NCBI GenBank assembly: GCA_017998575.1
Contig: JAGOCV010000028.1
Coordinates: 1-22,170 of the forward strand
Reading direction: 5' to 3'
Source of the DNA: Burkholderiaceae bacterium
Lineage (GTDB): Bacteria; Pseudomonadota; Gammaproteobacteria; Burkholderiales; Burkholderiaceae
Length of the DNA: 22,170 nucleotides
The translations under genes and the position numbers were made by a program. The notes beneath the pieces are model-generated. The model saw nothing but the letters and a program-made list of their open reading frames with translations, did no database searches and had not been told where the DNA came from. This document shows positions 14,894 to 22,170 of the stretch, in pieces (within the stretch, counting starts at the first letter, position 1; each line of letters begins with the position of its first letter).

Positions 14894-16242
14894 GCCGGTG
14901 GGGTTCGGGCTGCGGCGGTGCCTGAACGGTGCGGGCTGAAATCCAGTCCCGCCAGCAGCACGCTGAACATCATCAGGAAGAACAGGCCGTCGATGTGGAA
15001 GATCGACGGGTTGAGCATGCTGTGGATGAAGAATGTGGCGCCCAGGCCCAACAGAAGGGTGCGCCGTGCGCCGTGGCAACGCGCCGCCGCCAGGAATGGC
15101 AGGGCCAAAAGCGCGAGAACCAGCAAGGCCCCGGCCAGGCCCTGTTCTACCCATGAGTGGAGCAACTGGTTGTGCGGATGTCCGTTGGCCGGAAGATTGC
15201 ACCACTCGGCGGGCATCGCGGTGCAGAACGCCTGGCTGTAGCTGCCCGTGCCGGTGCCAGTCAACGGGCGCTGGGCGATCAGCCGCAGCGAGCCTTCCCA
15301 GAATCCAAGCCGCAGTCCGATGGACGTGGCATTTCCGTCTTCATGGCGCGTCTGCACCTCCTGCGCCGCCTGCGTCACCCGCTCCTGCAGCCGATCTGAA
15401 CTCGCGGCCATCAGAAGGCCGCCCACTACCAGGGTGCTCACCAGCCACATGCGCGATGTGCGGCTGCTGGCCAGCCACGCGAAGATGAAGAGACTGGCTG
15501 CCAGCGTGAGGTAGCCCGTGCGTCCACCCACGAAGAAGCCGATGTTGACGATGCCGACCAGCGCCACGGCAAGCCAGAACCAGCGCCAGCCGCCGGCCTG
15601 CGGGTCGGCAGGCTGGGCAGCGCGAGTGAGCGCCACCAGCACCATGAACGACATCATCACGTTCTGACTGATGTAGTTGGTGAAGATGTGGTGGTTGCCA
15701 TGCAGTCCCGTGCCGGAGCCTTTGGCGCCGGGGAAATCCCAGACCACATGCAGCATCGAGGCTGCGAGCGTCAGCAGCATGGCGGCCGTGAATGCGAGCA
15801 ACGCGCGCTCGCGCCAGCGTGCTTCCTGCAGCAGCGATACCGCGACAGGCACGAACAGCAGCTTGCTGTACTTCTGGATGTGGCCGACCACCGTATCGGC
15901 AGGGGCGGCAGTCCATGCCGAAGCCACGACCACGGTGCCGAACAGCAGCACGCAGATCCAGCTGAGCGGATCGCGGCGCAGCACTTGCCAGCGTTGCACG
16001 AAGCCGCCTGCCAGCAGCCAAGCCAGCAACAGCAAGGCGCGCAGCAGGTTCGCGCCGGCGACTGTCAATGGAATGGCAAAAATGAAGGCGATGAGAAGCC
16101 ACTGGGCAGTCAGTTCCAGCCTGGCTGCGGGGGCAATGAAGAAGCGGCGGATGTCAGGTCTCCGTGGAATGCGTTGCGATGTTACCTGCGCACGCTGTCT
16201 GCTCCGCCTCCAAAAAAAAGCCGCCTCGCGGCGGCCTGTCAA
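14890..16242 (-). CDS. O-antigen ligase-like (Wzy_C) membrane protein, start uncertain
   Basis: A multi-pass inner-membrane protein of up to 450 residues. About ten hydrophobic segments, a large loop between the later helices, and GHPHNQLLHSWVEQGLAG with the conserved His are the hallmarks of the O-antigen ligase/polymerase (WaaL/Wzy_C) family, which joins O-polysaccharide to lipid A-core or polymerises it in the periplasm. The boundary given is the outer one, a TTG at 16242 inside a terminator hairpin. No ATG or GTG lies between it and the first membrane segment. An ATC at 16150-16152, giving IRRFFIAPAARLE, has GGAGA 6 bases upstream and looks like the natural start position. Context next to two LPS glycosyltransferases supports the role; ligase versus polymerase cannot be decided. 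Confidence 0.85.
   Translation of the reverse strand: MTGRREAAFFWRRSRQRAQVTSQRIPRRPDIRRFFIAPAARLELTAQWLLIAFIFAIPLTVAGANLLRALLLLAWLLAGGFVQRWQVLRRDPLSWICVLLFGTVVVASAWTAAPADTVVGHIQKYSKLLFVPVAVSLLQEARWRERALLAFTAAMLLTLAASMLHVVWDFPGAKGSGTGLHGNHHIFTNYISQNVMMSFMVLVALTRAAQPADPQAGGWRWFWLAVALVGIVNIGFFVGGRTGYLTLAASLFIFAWLASSRTSRMWLVSTLVVGGLLMAASSDRLQERVTQAAQEVQTRHEDGNATSIGLRLGFWEGSLRLIAQRPLTGTGTGSYSQAFCTAMPAEWCNLPANGHPHNQLLHSWVEQGLAGALLVLALLALPFLAAARCHGARRTLLLGLGATFFIHSMLNPSIFHIDGLFFLMMFSVLLAGLDFSPHRSGTAAARTPPA
16212..16235 (-). terminator. Rho-independent terminator of the CpxRA-like operon
   Basis: On the minus strand a GCCGCC/GGCGGC stem (16220-16235) with a 4-base loop is followed by eight T residues (16212-16219). 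It is a textbook intrinsic terminator for transcripts coming from the kinase gene. It also falls inside the extreme 5' end of the ligase frame if that begins at 16242. Confidence 0.88.
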
Positions 16243-16395
16243 AGTCCTTTGCAGGACGTCGTTGGGAGTCTTGTATTCGGTGATGTGGTGACAGCAGACA
16301 GCCCGAATCTACGGCTATTTGAAGCGGGTGGCATCCCTTGAATGGGGGATGACGCCACGATCGACACAGGTTGGGCGACAAAGCCGTGAAAAACG

Positions 16396-17592
16396 TCACG
16401 CCGGGGGCGTGCCCTGAACTGGCAGATCGACCACGAAACGGGCGCCGCCGCCTTCGTTGGCCTCGCAGCGCACGTGGCCGCCATGGCGAAGGACGATCGA
16501 TTTGACCAAGGCCAGGCCCAGACCGACACCGCCGTCGCGTTCGCTGGCGCCGGGCAGGCGGTAGAAGGGCTCGAAGATGCGTTCGCGCTGTTCCGGCGGT
16601 ACGCCCGGGCCATGGTCGGCGACCGCCAGCGCGACGCGCGCACCCTGCTGGCGAATCGTCACCGTGACCTCGCCCGTGCTGTAGCGGCGGGCGTTCTCCA
16701 GCAGGTTGCGGATCACGCGGCGCAGCAGGCGCGGCACGCCCTGCACGATGACCGTGCCGCCTTCCGCCTGAAGCTCGGCATCGGCTCGCGCGCATTCTTC
16801 GGCCGCCAGGCCGGTGAGGTCGACTGCTTCGAGCGTGCCCATGTCGGCCTCGCGTGAGTCCAGCCGGCTGGCCAGCAGGATCTCGCCGATGAGCTGGTCG
16901 AGCTCGGCAATGGAGCGCGCGATCTCGTCGCGCGCGGCCTGCGAGGGCTGCGCGCCCATGAGCTCCAGGCTCATGCGGATGCGCGTGAGCGGAGAGCGCA
17001 ATTCATGCGATGCATTGGCCAGCAGGGCCTTGTGCGAGGAGACCAGCCGCTCGATCTGCTCGGCCGCGTCGTTGAAGCGGTTGGACAGGTCGGCCACCTC
17101 GTCGTGCCCTGCCACGGGAATGCGCACCGACAGGTCGCCCGCGCCCCAGCGTTGCACGCCGCTTTGCAATGTTTCGAGCCGCTGCGTGAGCCGCCGCACC
17201 ACCGGATAGACACCGATGGTCACGGCCACGCCCACCAGCGCCAGCAGCCAGGCGAAGCCGAACGGCTCGCGGGCCCAGAACGGCGGAGCGGGCCGGCGGT
17301 TGGGCCGTGGCGGCAAGGTGAGGTGCAGGGTCTCGCCATCGGTCAGGTTGACCACGAACTCCAGCCCCTCGTTGTTCGGCGGCCGCGTGGCACGCGCCGC
17401 GCCGGTGCTCAGGATCGTGCCGCTGGCATCACGGATCACGACCTCGCGCGGCGGCGACTGCGGTCCGGGCCGGATCGAATCGGCCGTGATGCGCCAGGCC
17501 CAGCCGATCACCAGCGTGAGCACCAGCAACCCGCCGGCAATGGCCAGCCAGATGCGCAGGTACAGGCGACGCGAGAACGGATTGGATGGCAT
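16396..17592 (-). CDS. CpxA-like sensor histidine kinase
   Basis: A 398-residue inner-membrane kinase. Helix 1 is at about 14-34, a short periplasmic domain at about 35-110, helix 2 at about 111-131, then HAMP to about 183. The phospho-acceptor is His196 in ANASHELRSPLTRIRMSLEL, and the ATP-binding domain has NLLENARRYS, DHGPGVP, IFEPFYRLP and GVGLGLALVKS. The SHELRSPLTR box matches E. coli CpxA closely, although the periplasmic domain is shorter. The start MPSNPFSRRLYLRIW at 17592 is preferred over an upstream frame extension to 17634. It lies 72 bases after the regulator gene and is followed by a strong terminator. The stimulus is unknown; a Cpx-type envelope-stress signal is inferred. Confidence 0.88.
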   Translation of the reverse strand: MPSNPFSRRLYLRIWLAIAGGLLVLTLVIGWAWRITADSIRPGPQSPPREVVIRDASGTILSTGAARATRPPNNEGLEFVVNLTDGETLHLTLPPRPNRRPAPPFWAREPFGFAWLLALVGVAVTIGVYPVVRRLTQRLETLQSGVQRWGAGDLSVRIPVAGHDEVADLSNRFNDAAEQIERLVSSHKALLANASHELRSPLTRIRMSLELMGAQPSQAARDEIARSIAELDQLIGEILLASRLDSREADMGTLEAVDLTGLAAEECARADAELQAEGGTVIVQGVPRLLRRVIRNLLENARRYSTGEVTVTIRQQGARVALAVADHGPGVPPEQRERIFEPFYRLPGASERDGGVGLGLALVKSIVLRHGGHVRCEANEGGGARFVVDLPVQGTPPA

Positions 17593-17664
17593 GGTCAGCC
17601 TATGAGCGCCCTCGCGGGGGGTGGAGAGCGACACGGAGTGCGCGAACTTGGGGGCTCATGCTTT

Positions 17665-18378
17665 TCAGTCCTGCTGCTTGGCGAAGACGTATCCCACGCC
17701 GCGCACGGTCAGGATGCGCTTGGGCGTCTTGGCGTCGGCCTCGATGGCCGCGCGGATGCGGCCCATGTGCACGTCGATGGAACGGTCGAAGGCTTCGAGT
17801 TCGCGGCCGCGCACGGCTTCCATGATCTGGTCGCGCGTGAGCACGCGGCCGGCGCGCTCGGCCAGCGCCACCAGCAGGTCGAACTGGTACGAGGTGAGTT
17901 CGGCCACCCGGCCGCCCACGGTGACGGTGCGCGCATCGCGGTCGATCTCCAGCGAGCCGAAGCGCAGCGCGGGCGCGGCGGCGGCCGGCGCGGCGTCGTC
18001 GCCCCGTCGGCGCAGGATGGCGCGGATGCGCGCCAGCAGCTCGCGCGGCTCGAACGGCTTGGGCAGGTAATCGTCGGCGCCGAGCTCCAGGCCGATGATG
18101 CGATCCATCGGATCGCCCTTGGCCGTGAGCATGAGCACCGGCACGCGGGCCGCAAGGCCCGGCAGCGCACGGATGCGGCGGCAGACTTCGAGCCCGTCGA
18201 GGTCGGGCAGCATGAGGTCGAGGATGACGAGGTCGGGTGCCTGTTCCGTCATGCGCGCGAGACCACTCTGGCCGTCGCCGGCGTGGTGGAAGCCGAAGCC
18301 AGACTGCGTCAGGTACTCGCCCACCATCTGGGCCAGCCGCGCATCGTCCTCGATCATCAGCAGTTGGGGAGAGGTCAT
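17665..18378 (-). CDS. CpxR-like OmpR-family response regulator
   Basis: A 237-residue two-domain regulator. The receiver has the acidic pair in MIEDDARL, phospho-acceptor Asp54 in VILDLMLPDLDGLEVC, Thr85 in MLTAKG and Lys107 in YLPKPFEPRELLARIRAILRR. The C-terminal winged helix (about 140-237) has ELTSYQFDLLVALAERAGRVLTRDQIM and RSIDVHMGRIRAAIE and ends RILTVRGVGYVF. The PFEPRELLARIRAILRR run resembles CpxR. A GTAAA-N5-GTAAA element lies 84-98 bases upstream of the start, which agrees with a CpxR-type autoregulated operon. The start MTSPQLLMIEDD at 18378 is set by the receiver fold; the frame is open to 18441. It precedes the kinase gene on the same strand. Confidence 0.92.
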   Translation of the reverse strand: MTSPQLLMIEDDARLAQMVGEYLTQSGFGFHHAGDGQSGLARMTEQAPDLVILDLMLPDLDGLEVCRRIRALPGLAARVPVLMLTAKGDPMDRIIGLELGADDYLPKPFEPRELLARIRAILRRRGDDAAPAAAAPALRFGSLEIDRDARTVTVGGRVAELTSYQFDLLVALAERAGRVLTRDQIMEAVRGRELEAFDRSIDVHMGRIRAAIEADAKTPKRILTVRGVGYVFAKQQD

Positions 18379-18461
18379 GGTGTCAGTCCGCGGAGAGAGG
18401 CGACTCAGGTCGCCGATAGCCTCATCGTCGCCCGGTTGCATCGCCCTCGCTTGAATCGGGC

Positions 18462-18476
18462 GTAAAGAAAGGTAAA
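18462..18476 (+). promoter_or_regulatory. Candidate CpxR box
   Basis: GTAAA-GAAAG-GTAAA is a perfect fit to the CpxR consensus GTAAA-N5-GTAAA known from enterobacteria. It lies in the 114-base space between the ampG-like stop and the regulator start, upstream of the regulator gene. Autoregulation is the natural reading. I see no strong -35/-10 pair right beside it. Confidence 0.6.
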
Positions 18477-18492
18477 CAGACGTGGCAGGGCT

Positions 18493-19854
18493 TCACCGTC
18501 CGCCGTCTGTCGGGATCCGCACTCGTGCCGCCAGGGCCACCAGCAGCAGCACCGGCAGGCCCAGCAATGCGGTGCCCACAAAGAACGGGGTGTAGCCGTA
18601 GGCGTCGACGAACGCGCCCGAGAAGCCGGCCAGCCACTTGGGTGCCAGCAGCATCATCGAGCTGAACAGCGCGTACTGCGTCGCCGAATAGCGCACGTTG
18701 GTCAGCGATGACAGGTAGGCAATGAAGGCGGCCGAGGCGATGCCGCCGGCCAGGTTGTCGGCCGACACCACCAGCACCAGGGCCCGCACGTCGTGGCCGT
18801 GGCCGCCGAGCCAGGCGAACAGCAGGTTGCTCAACGCGCTGGTGACGGCGCCCAGCATCAGGATGCGCATCACGCCGAAGCGCATCGACAGCACGCCGCC
18901 GACGAAGGCCCCCAGCAGGGTCATGATCACGCCGAACACCTTGCTCACCGCGGCCACCTCGTCCTTGGTGTAGCCCATGTCCACGTAGAACGGGTTGGCC
19001 ATGATGCCCATCACCACGTCGCTGATGCGGTAGACCGCAATCAGCGCGAGCAGCAGCACGGCATGCCAGCGGTGGCGGCGCAGGAAATCGGCAAAGGGCT
19101 CCACCAGCACCTGGCGCAGCCAGTCGGCCGCGCTGCGCGCGGGCGGTAGTTCGGCGCGGGCCGGCTCGCGCGCGGTAAGCACGGTGACGACCCCCACAGC
19201 CATCGATGCGGCCATCACCCAGTAGGCGGCCTGCCAGGCCTGCTGCTGGTAGCCCGCGAGGTCGGCCACTTCATGGCGCGCGGCCACCCAGAGGACGCCC
19301 GCGCCAGCCCAGATCATGGCGAGCCTGTAGCCAGTCTGGTAGGTCGCGGCCAGTGCGGCCTGCCGGTCGGTGCCGGCCAGCTCGATCCGGAAGGCGTCCA
19401 GCGCGATGTCCTGCGTGGCCGATGCGAAGGCCACCACCAGCGCGCACAGCACCAGCACATCCAGGCCCGCGCGCGGATCGGCCTGCGCCATGCCCAGGAG
19501 GCCCGCCGCGATGGCCAGCTGCGACACCAGCAGCCAGCTGCGCCGCCGGCCCAGCGCGCGCGTGAGCAGGGGCAGCGGCATGCGGTCCACCAGCGGCGCC
19601 CAGCACCACTTGAACGCGTAGGCCAGCCCCACCCAGCTGAGGTAGCCGATGGTGGTGCGGTCGATGCCGGCCTCGCGCAGGCGGAAGCTCAGCGTGCCCA
19701 GCACCAGCAAGAGCGGCAGGCCCGCCGAGAAGCCCAGGGCCAGCATGCGCAGGCTGGCGGGCTCGAGATAGACGGCCAGGGACTCGCGCCAGCTGCGGCG
19801 AGGGGGCGTGGCGGCGGCCGGGGCCGCACGCGGGACGGAGGAGTTGTCTGACAT
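18493..19854 (-). CDS. ampG: AmpG-like muropeptide permease (MFS)
   Basis: A 453-residue major facilitator with about 12-14 hydrophobic segments. AmpG proteins import anhydro-muropeptides released from peptidoglycan into the cytoplasm for recycling, which also sets beta-lactamase induction in bacteria with AmpR. Diagnostic stretches are LGFSAGLPLLLVLGTL, YLSWVGLAYAFKWCWAPLVDR, ASATQDIALDAFRIE and DNLAGGIASAAFIAYLSSLTN, all close to the family pattern. The start ATG at 19854 has no ribosome site upstream. The cytoplasmic N-terminus is Ala/Pro/Arg-rich for about 25 residues. It sits head-to-head with the M48 protease gene with 31 bases or fewer between them. No ampR or ampC lies in the window. 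Confidence 0.92.
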   Translation of the reverse strand: MSDNSSVPRAAPAAATPPRRSWRESLAVYLEPASLRMLALGFSAGLPLLLVLGTLSFRLREAGIDRTTIGYLSWVGLAYAFKWCWAPLVDRMPLPLLTRALGRRRSWLLVSQLAIAAGLLGMAQADPRAGLDVLVLCALVVAFASATQDIALDAFRIELAGTDRQAALAATYQTGYRLAMIWAGAGVLWVAARHEVADLAGYQQQAWQAAYWVMAASMAVGVVTVLTAREPARAELPPARSAADWLRQVLVEPFADFLRRHRWHAVLLLALIAVYRISDVVMGIMANPFYVDMGYTKDEVAAVSKVFGVIMTLLGAFVGGVLSMRFGVMRILMLGAVTSALSNLLFAWLGGHGHDVRALVLVVSADNLAGGIASAAFIAYLSSLTNVRYSATQYALFSSMMLLAPKWLAGFSGAFVDAYGYTPFFVGTALLGLPVLLLVALAARVRIPTDGGR

Positions 19855-19885
19855 GGAAGAAGCGGTTTCTGACTATTATTCGCGC

Positions 19886-20728
19886 ATGTGCATCTTCTGC
19901 GCCGCCAAACAATCCTCTGTCCATGGGCCCTGGCAGGCCCGACGTGCATTCCTGCTGGCCGGCGGTGCGCTGGCGGGCGAGGCGGCGATCGGGCAGGTCA
20001 ACGTCGGGCAGTCGTCCGAGCTGCGCAAGCTGGTGCCTGCCGAAGAGCTGGAAACCGCATCGCGACAGCAGTATGGCGAGATGATGCAGGAGGCCAAGTC
20101 CAAGGGTGCGCTCGCGCCGGCCAATCATCCCCAGCTGGTGCGCCTGCGCAGCATCGCGCAGCGCATCATCCCGTACACCAACACCTGGAACAGCCGCGCC
20201 GCCAACTGGCAGTGGGAAGTCAACCTGATCGGCAGCAAGCAGATCAACGCCTTCTGCATGCCTGGCGGCAAGATTGCCTTCTACACCGGCATCCTCGACC
20301 AGCTCAAGCTCTCCGACGACGAGACCGCCATGGTCATGGGCCACGAGATGGCCCACGCGCTGCGCGAGCACGCGCGTGCACGCATCGCCAAGAGCCAGGG
20401 CACGGGCGCGCTACTGTCCATCGGCGCGCAACTGCTGGGCCTGGGCCAGCTGGGCGACGTGGCGGCCAACCTGGGCACGCAACTGCTCACGCTGAAGTTC
20501 AGCCGCGACGACGAGAGCGACGCCGACCTGGTGGGGCTCGAGCTGGCCGCGCGCGCGGCCTACGATCCCCAGTCCTCGGTTTCCCTGTGGCAAAAGATGG
20601 GTCAGGCCAGCGGCAACAACGGCGCCAGCTTCCTCTCTACCCACCCCAGCGGTCCGCAGCGCATCGCGCAATTGCAGGCCAACGTGCCGCGCGTGCAGGG
20701 CCTGTACGACGCGGCGCGCAAGCGCTGA
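19886..20728 (+). CDS. M48-family zinc metalloprotease, probably exported
   Basis: A 280-residue peptidase of the M48B/BepA-LoiP group. The zinc site is HEMAH (His153, Glu154, His157) in VMGHEMAHALREHAR, with the third ligand Glu210 in SRDDESDADLVG; the substrate-strand segment NAFCMPGGKIAFYTGIL precedes it, and STHPSGPQRI is near the end. The N-terminus MCIFCAAKQ, then ARRAFLLAGGALAG, reads as a Tat-like export signal (RRAFL plus hydrophobic stretch), so the enzyme should act in the periplasm on misfolded or outer-membrane proteins. The start at 19886 has no ribosome site. An in-frame ATG at 19853 has GGAGGAG 9 bases upstream and would add 11 residues, overlapping the ampG start. Confidence 0.9.
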   Translation: MCIFCAAKQSSVHGPWQARRAFLLAGGALAGEAAIGQVNVGQSSELRKLVPAEELETASRQQYGEMMQEAKSKGALAPANHPQLVRLRSIAQRIIPYTNTWNSRAANWQWEVNLIGSKQINAFCMPGGKIAFYTGILDQLKLSDDETAMVMGHEMAHALREHARARIAKSQGTGALLSIGAQLLGLGQLGDVAANLGTQLLTLKFSRDDESDADLVGLELAARAAYDPQSSVSLWQKMGQASGNNGASFLSTHPSGPQRIAQLQANVPRVQGLYDAARKR

Positions 20729-20745
20729 CCCCGTTCGCGTACGCT

Positions 20746-20764
20746 GCGCGCCGGACAGGCGCGC
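20746..20764. other. GC-rich inverted repeat between convergent genes
   Basis: GCGCGCC and GGCGCGC arms around a 5-base loop form a perfect 7-bp stem between the convergent M48 and fghA stops. It could slow or end transcription from either side, but no T-run follows on either strand, so it is not called as a terminator. Confidence 0.4.
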
Positions 20765-20791
20765 CTGCGTGAGCCGCGGGCGCTCGCTCCC

Positions 20792-21625
20792 TCAGCCGCG
20801 CAGCGCTGCCGCGTGGTGGGCGAAGTGATCGCCCATAAAGCTCGCGATGAAGTAGTAGCTGTGGTCGTGGCCCGGCTGCAGGCGCAGCGTGAGCGGATGG
20901 CCCGCGGCTTCGCAGGCGGCTTGCAGCAGCTCGGGCCGCAGTTGCTTCACCAGGAATTCGTCGGCGTCGCCCTGGTCCACCAGCAGCGGCAGGCGCTCGG
21001 CGGCGGTCTTCACCAGTTCGACGGCATCCCACGCTTTCCACGGGGCGCGGTCCGCGCCCAGGTAAGCCGTGAAGGCCTTCTCGCCCCACGGCACCTGCGT
21101 GGGCGCGACGATGGGCGAGAACGCCGACACGCTCTTGTAGCGGCCGGGGTTGCGCAGGGCGGTCACGAGCGCGCCGTGGCCACCCATCGAATGGCCAGAG
21201 ATCGCGCGTGCATCCGACACGGGAAAGTGCGACTCGATCAACGCGGGCAGTTCCTCGCCCACGTAGTCGGCCATGCGGTAGTGCGTCGCCCACGGCTGCT
21301 GCGTGGCGTTCAGATAGAAGCCGGCACCCTGGCCCAGGTCATAGGACTCATCATTGGCCACGCCCTCGCCCCGCGGGCTGGTGTCGGGCGCGACGACGAT
21401 GAGGCCGTGGCGCGCGGCATGCTCCTGCGCGCCGGCCTTGGTGATGAAGTTCTGCTCGGTGCAGGTCAGGCCCGACAGCCAGTACAGCACCGGGCAGCGC
21501 TCGCCGGCCAGGGCCTGCGCCGGCAGGTAGACGGCAAACTTCATTTCGCAGTTCAGTGTGGACGATGCATGCTTCCACACCTCCTGCCGGCCGCCGAAGC
21601 TGGCGTGCGATTCGACGCGTTCCAT
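20792..21625 (-). CDS. fghA: S-formylglutathione hydrolase
   Basis: A 277-residue esterase-D-type alpha/beta hydrolase that splits S-formylglutathione to formate and glutathione, the second step of glutathione-dependent formaldehyde detoxification. The nucleophile elbow is GHSMGGHGA with Ser146, the acid is Asp222 in DQGDADEFL, and the base is His255 in [28 protein letters not shown] and DTSPRGEGV are family signatures. Length matches FrmB/human ESD (about 277-282). The start [12 protein letters not shown] at 21625 has GGAG upstream; the frame is open far beyond, but only into the neighbouring gene. It lies 14 bases after the dehydrogenase gene, as one operon. Confidence 0.96.
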   Translation of the reverse strand: MERVESHASFGGRQEVWKHASSTLNCEMKFAVYLPAQALAGERCPVLYWLSGLTCTEQNFITKAGAQEHAARHGLIVVAPDTSPRGEGVANDESYDLGQGAGFYLNATQQPWATHYRMADYVGEELPALIESHFPVSDARAISGHSMGGHGALVTALRNPGRYKSVSAFSPIVAPTQVPWGEKAFTAYLGADRAPWKAWDAVELVKTAAERLPLLVDQGDADEFLVKQLRPELLQAACEAAGHPLTLRLQPGHDHSYYFIASFMGDHFAHHAAALRG

Positions 21626-21639
21626 CCTGGGCTCCGCGA

Positions 21640-22170
<531 letters not shown>

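Noticed and set aside
13757..15205. 482-codon minus-strand open frame across both glycosyltransferases
   Set aside because: The plus strand holds two complete glycosyltransferases with an ATGA junction; this frame crosses them without any family feature.
17005..18465. 486-codon plus-strand open frame opposite the two-component genes
   Set aside because: Both kinase and regulator on the minus strand have complete domain sets. The antisense product is His/Gln/Arg-rich and unrecognisable.
20746..20764. GC-rich hairpin as a bidirectional Rho-independent terminator
   Set aside because: The stem is perfect but no T-tract follows on either side; kept only as an inverted repeat.

Overview
The window is GC-rich, densely coding DNA. 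Gene content and order point to a betaproteobacterium of the order Burkholderiales, most likely Comamonadaceae (Acidovorax/Variovorax/Hydrogenophaga-like). The grounds are a Bug/TTT-type binding protein inside a catabolic operon, the radA plus small membrane protein pair, the ilvE/zf-CHCC pair leading into LPS glycosyltransferases, and Tat-like M48 proteases. This is recognition from the sequence alone; no database search was run. I see no tRNA, rRNA, IS element, phage gene or CRISPR array, and no gene-free stretch longer than 300 bases.

Region 1 (1-8533) is an aromatic-acid catabolic locus. On the minus strand, reading from the right, hpaR - hpaE - TTT binding protein - hpaD - hpaF - hpaH - hpaI - IlvD/Edd dehydratase (cut by the left edge) are packed with gaps of 3 to 48 bases. 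HpaD, HpaE, HpaF, HpaH and HpaI cover meta-cleavage of homoprotocatechuate (3,4-dihydroxyphenylacetate) down to pyruvate plus succinic semialdehyde. The decarboxylase step (HpaG) is not in the window. Divergent from hpaR is a short-chain dehydrogenase-like gene whose catalytic Tyr and Lys are replaced. Between them a 16-bp palindrome overlaps both predicted divergent promoters, a layout expected for MarR-type repression.

Region 2 (8680-11131) holds a small basic protein of unknown function, possibly shortened by an in-frame TAG, then radA (DNA repair) and a two-helix membrane protein.

Region 3 (11177-16242) holds a FkbM-type methyltransferase, ilvE (branched-chain aminotransferase), a zf-CHCC zinc-finger protein, two family-2 glycosyltransferases (the second WaaE/KdtX-like) and an O-antigen-ligase-like membrane protein on the other strand. 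It looks like a lipopolysaccharide core/O-antigen assembly block attached to ilvE. The ligase gene lacks a convincing start codon and its 5' end overlaps a strong terminator of the next operon.

Region 4 (16212-20728) is an envelope-stress and cell-wall block: a CpxR/CpxA-like two-component system with a perfect GTAAA-N5-GTAAA box upstream of the regulator, an AmpG-like muropeptide permease, and a divergent M48 metalloprotease.

Region 5 (20792-22170) is the glutathione-dependent formaldehyde detoxification pair: S-formylglutathione hydrolase and, cut by the right edge, S-(hydroxymethyl)glutathione dehydrogenase.

No gene set here looks like a wholly new system. The observations most worth checking are regulatory and gene-structure anomalies: overlapping divergent promoters on one palindrome, a CpxR box, a start-codon-less ligase, an in-frame stop, and start codons sharing a CATG.
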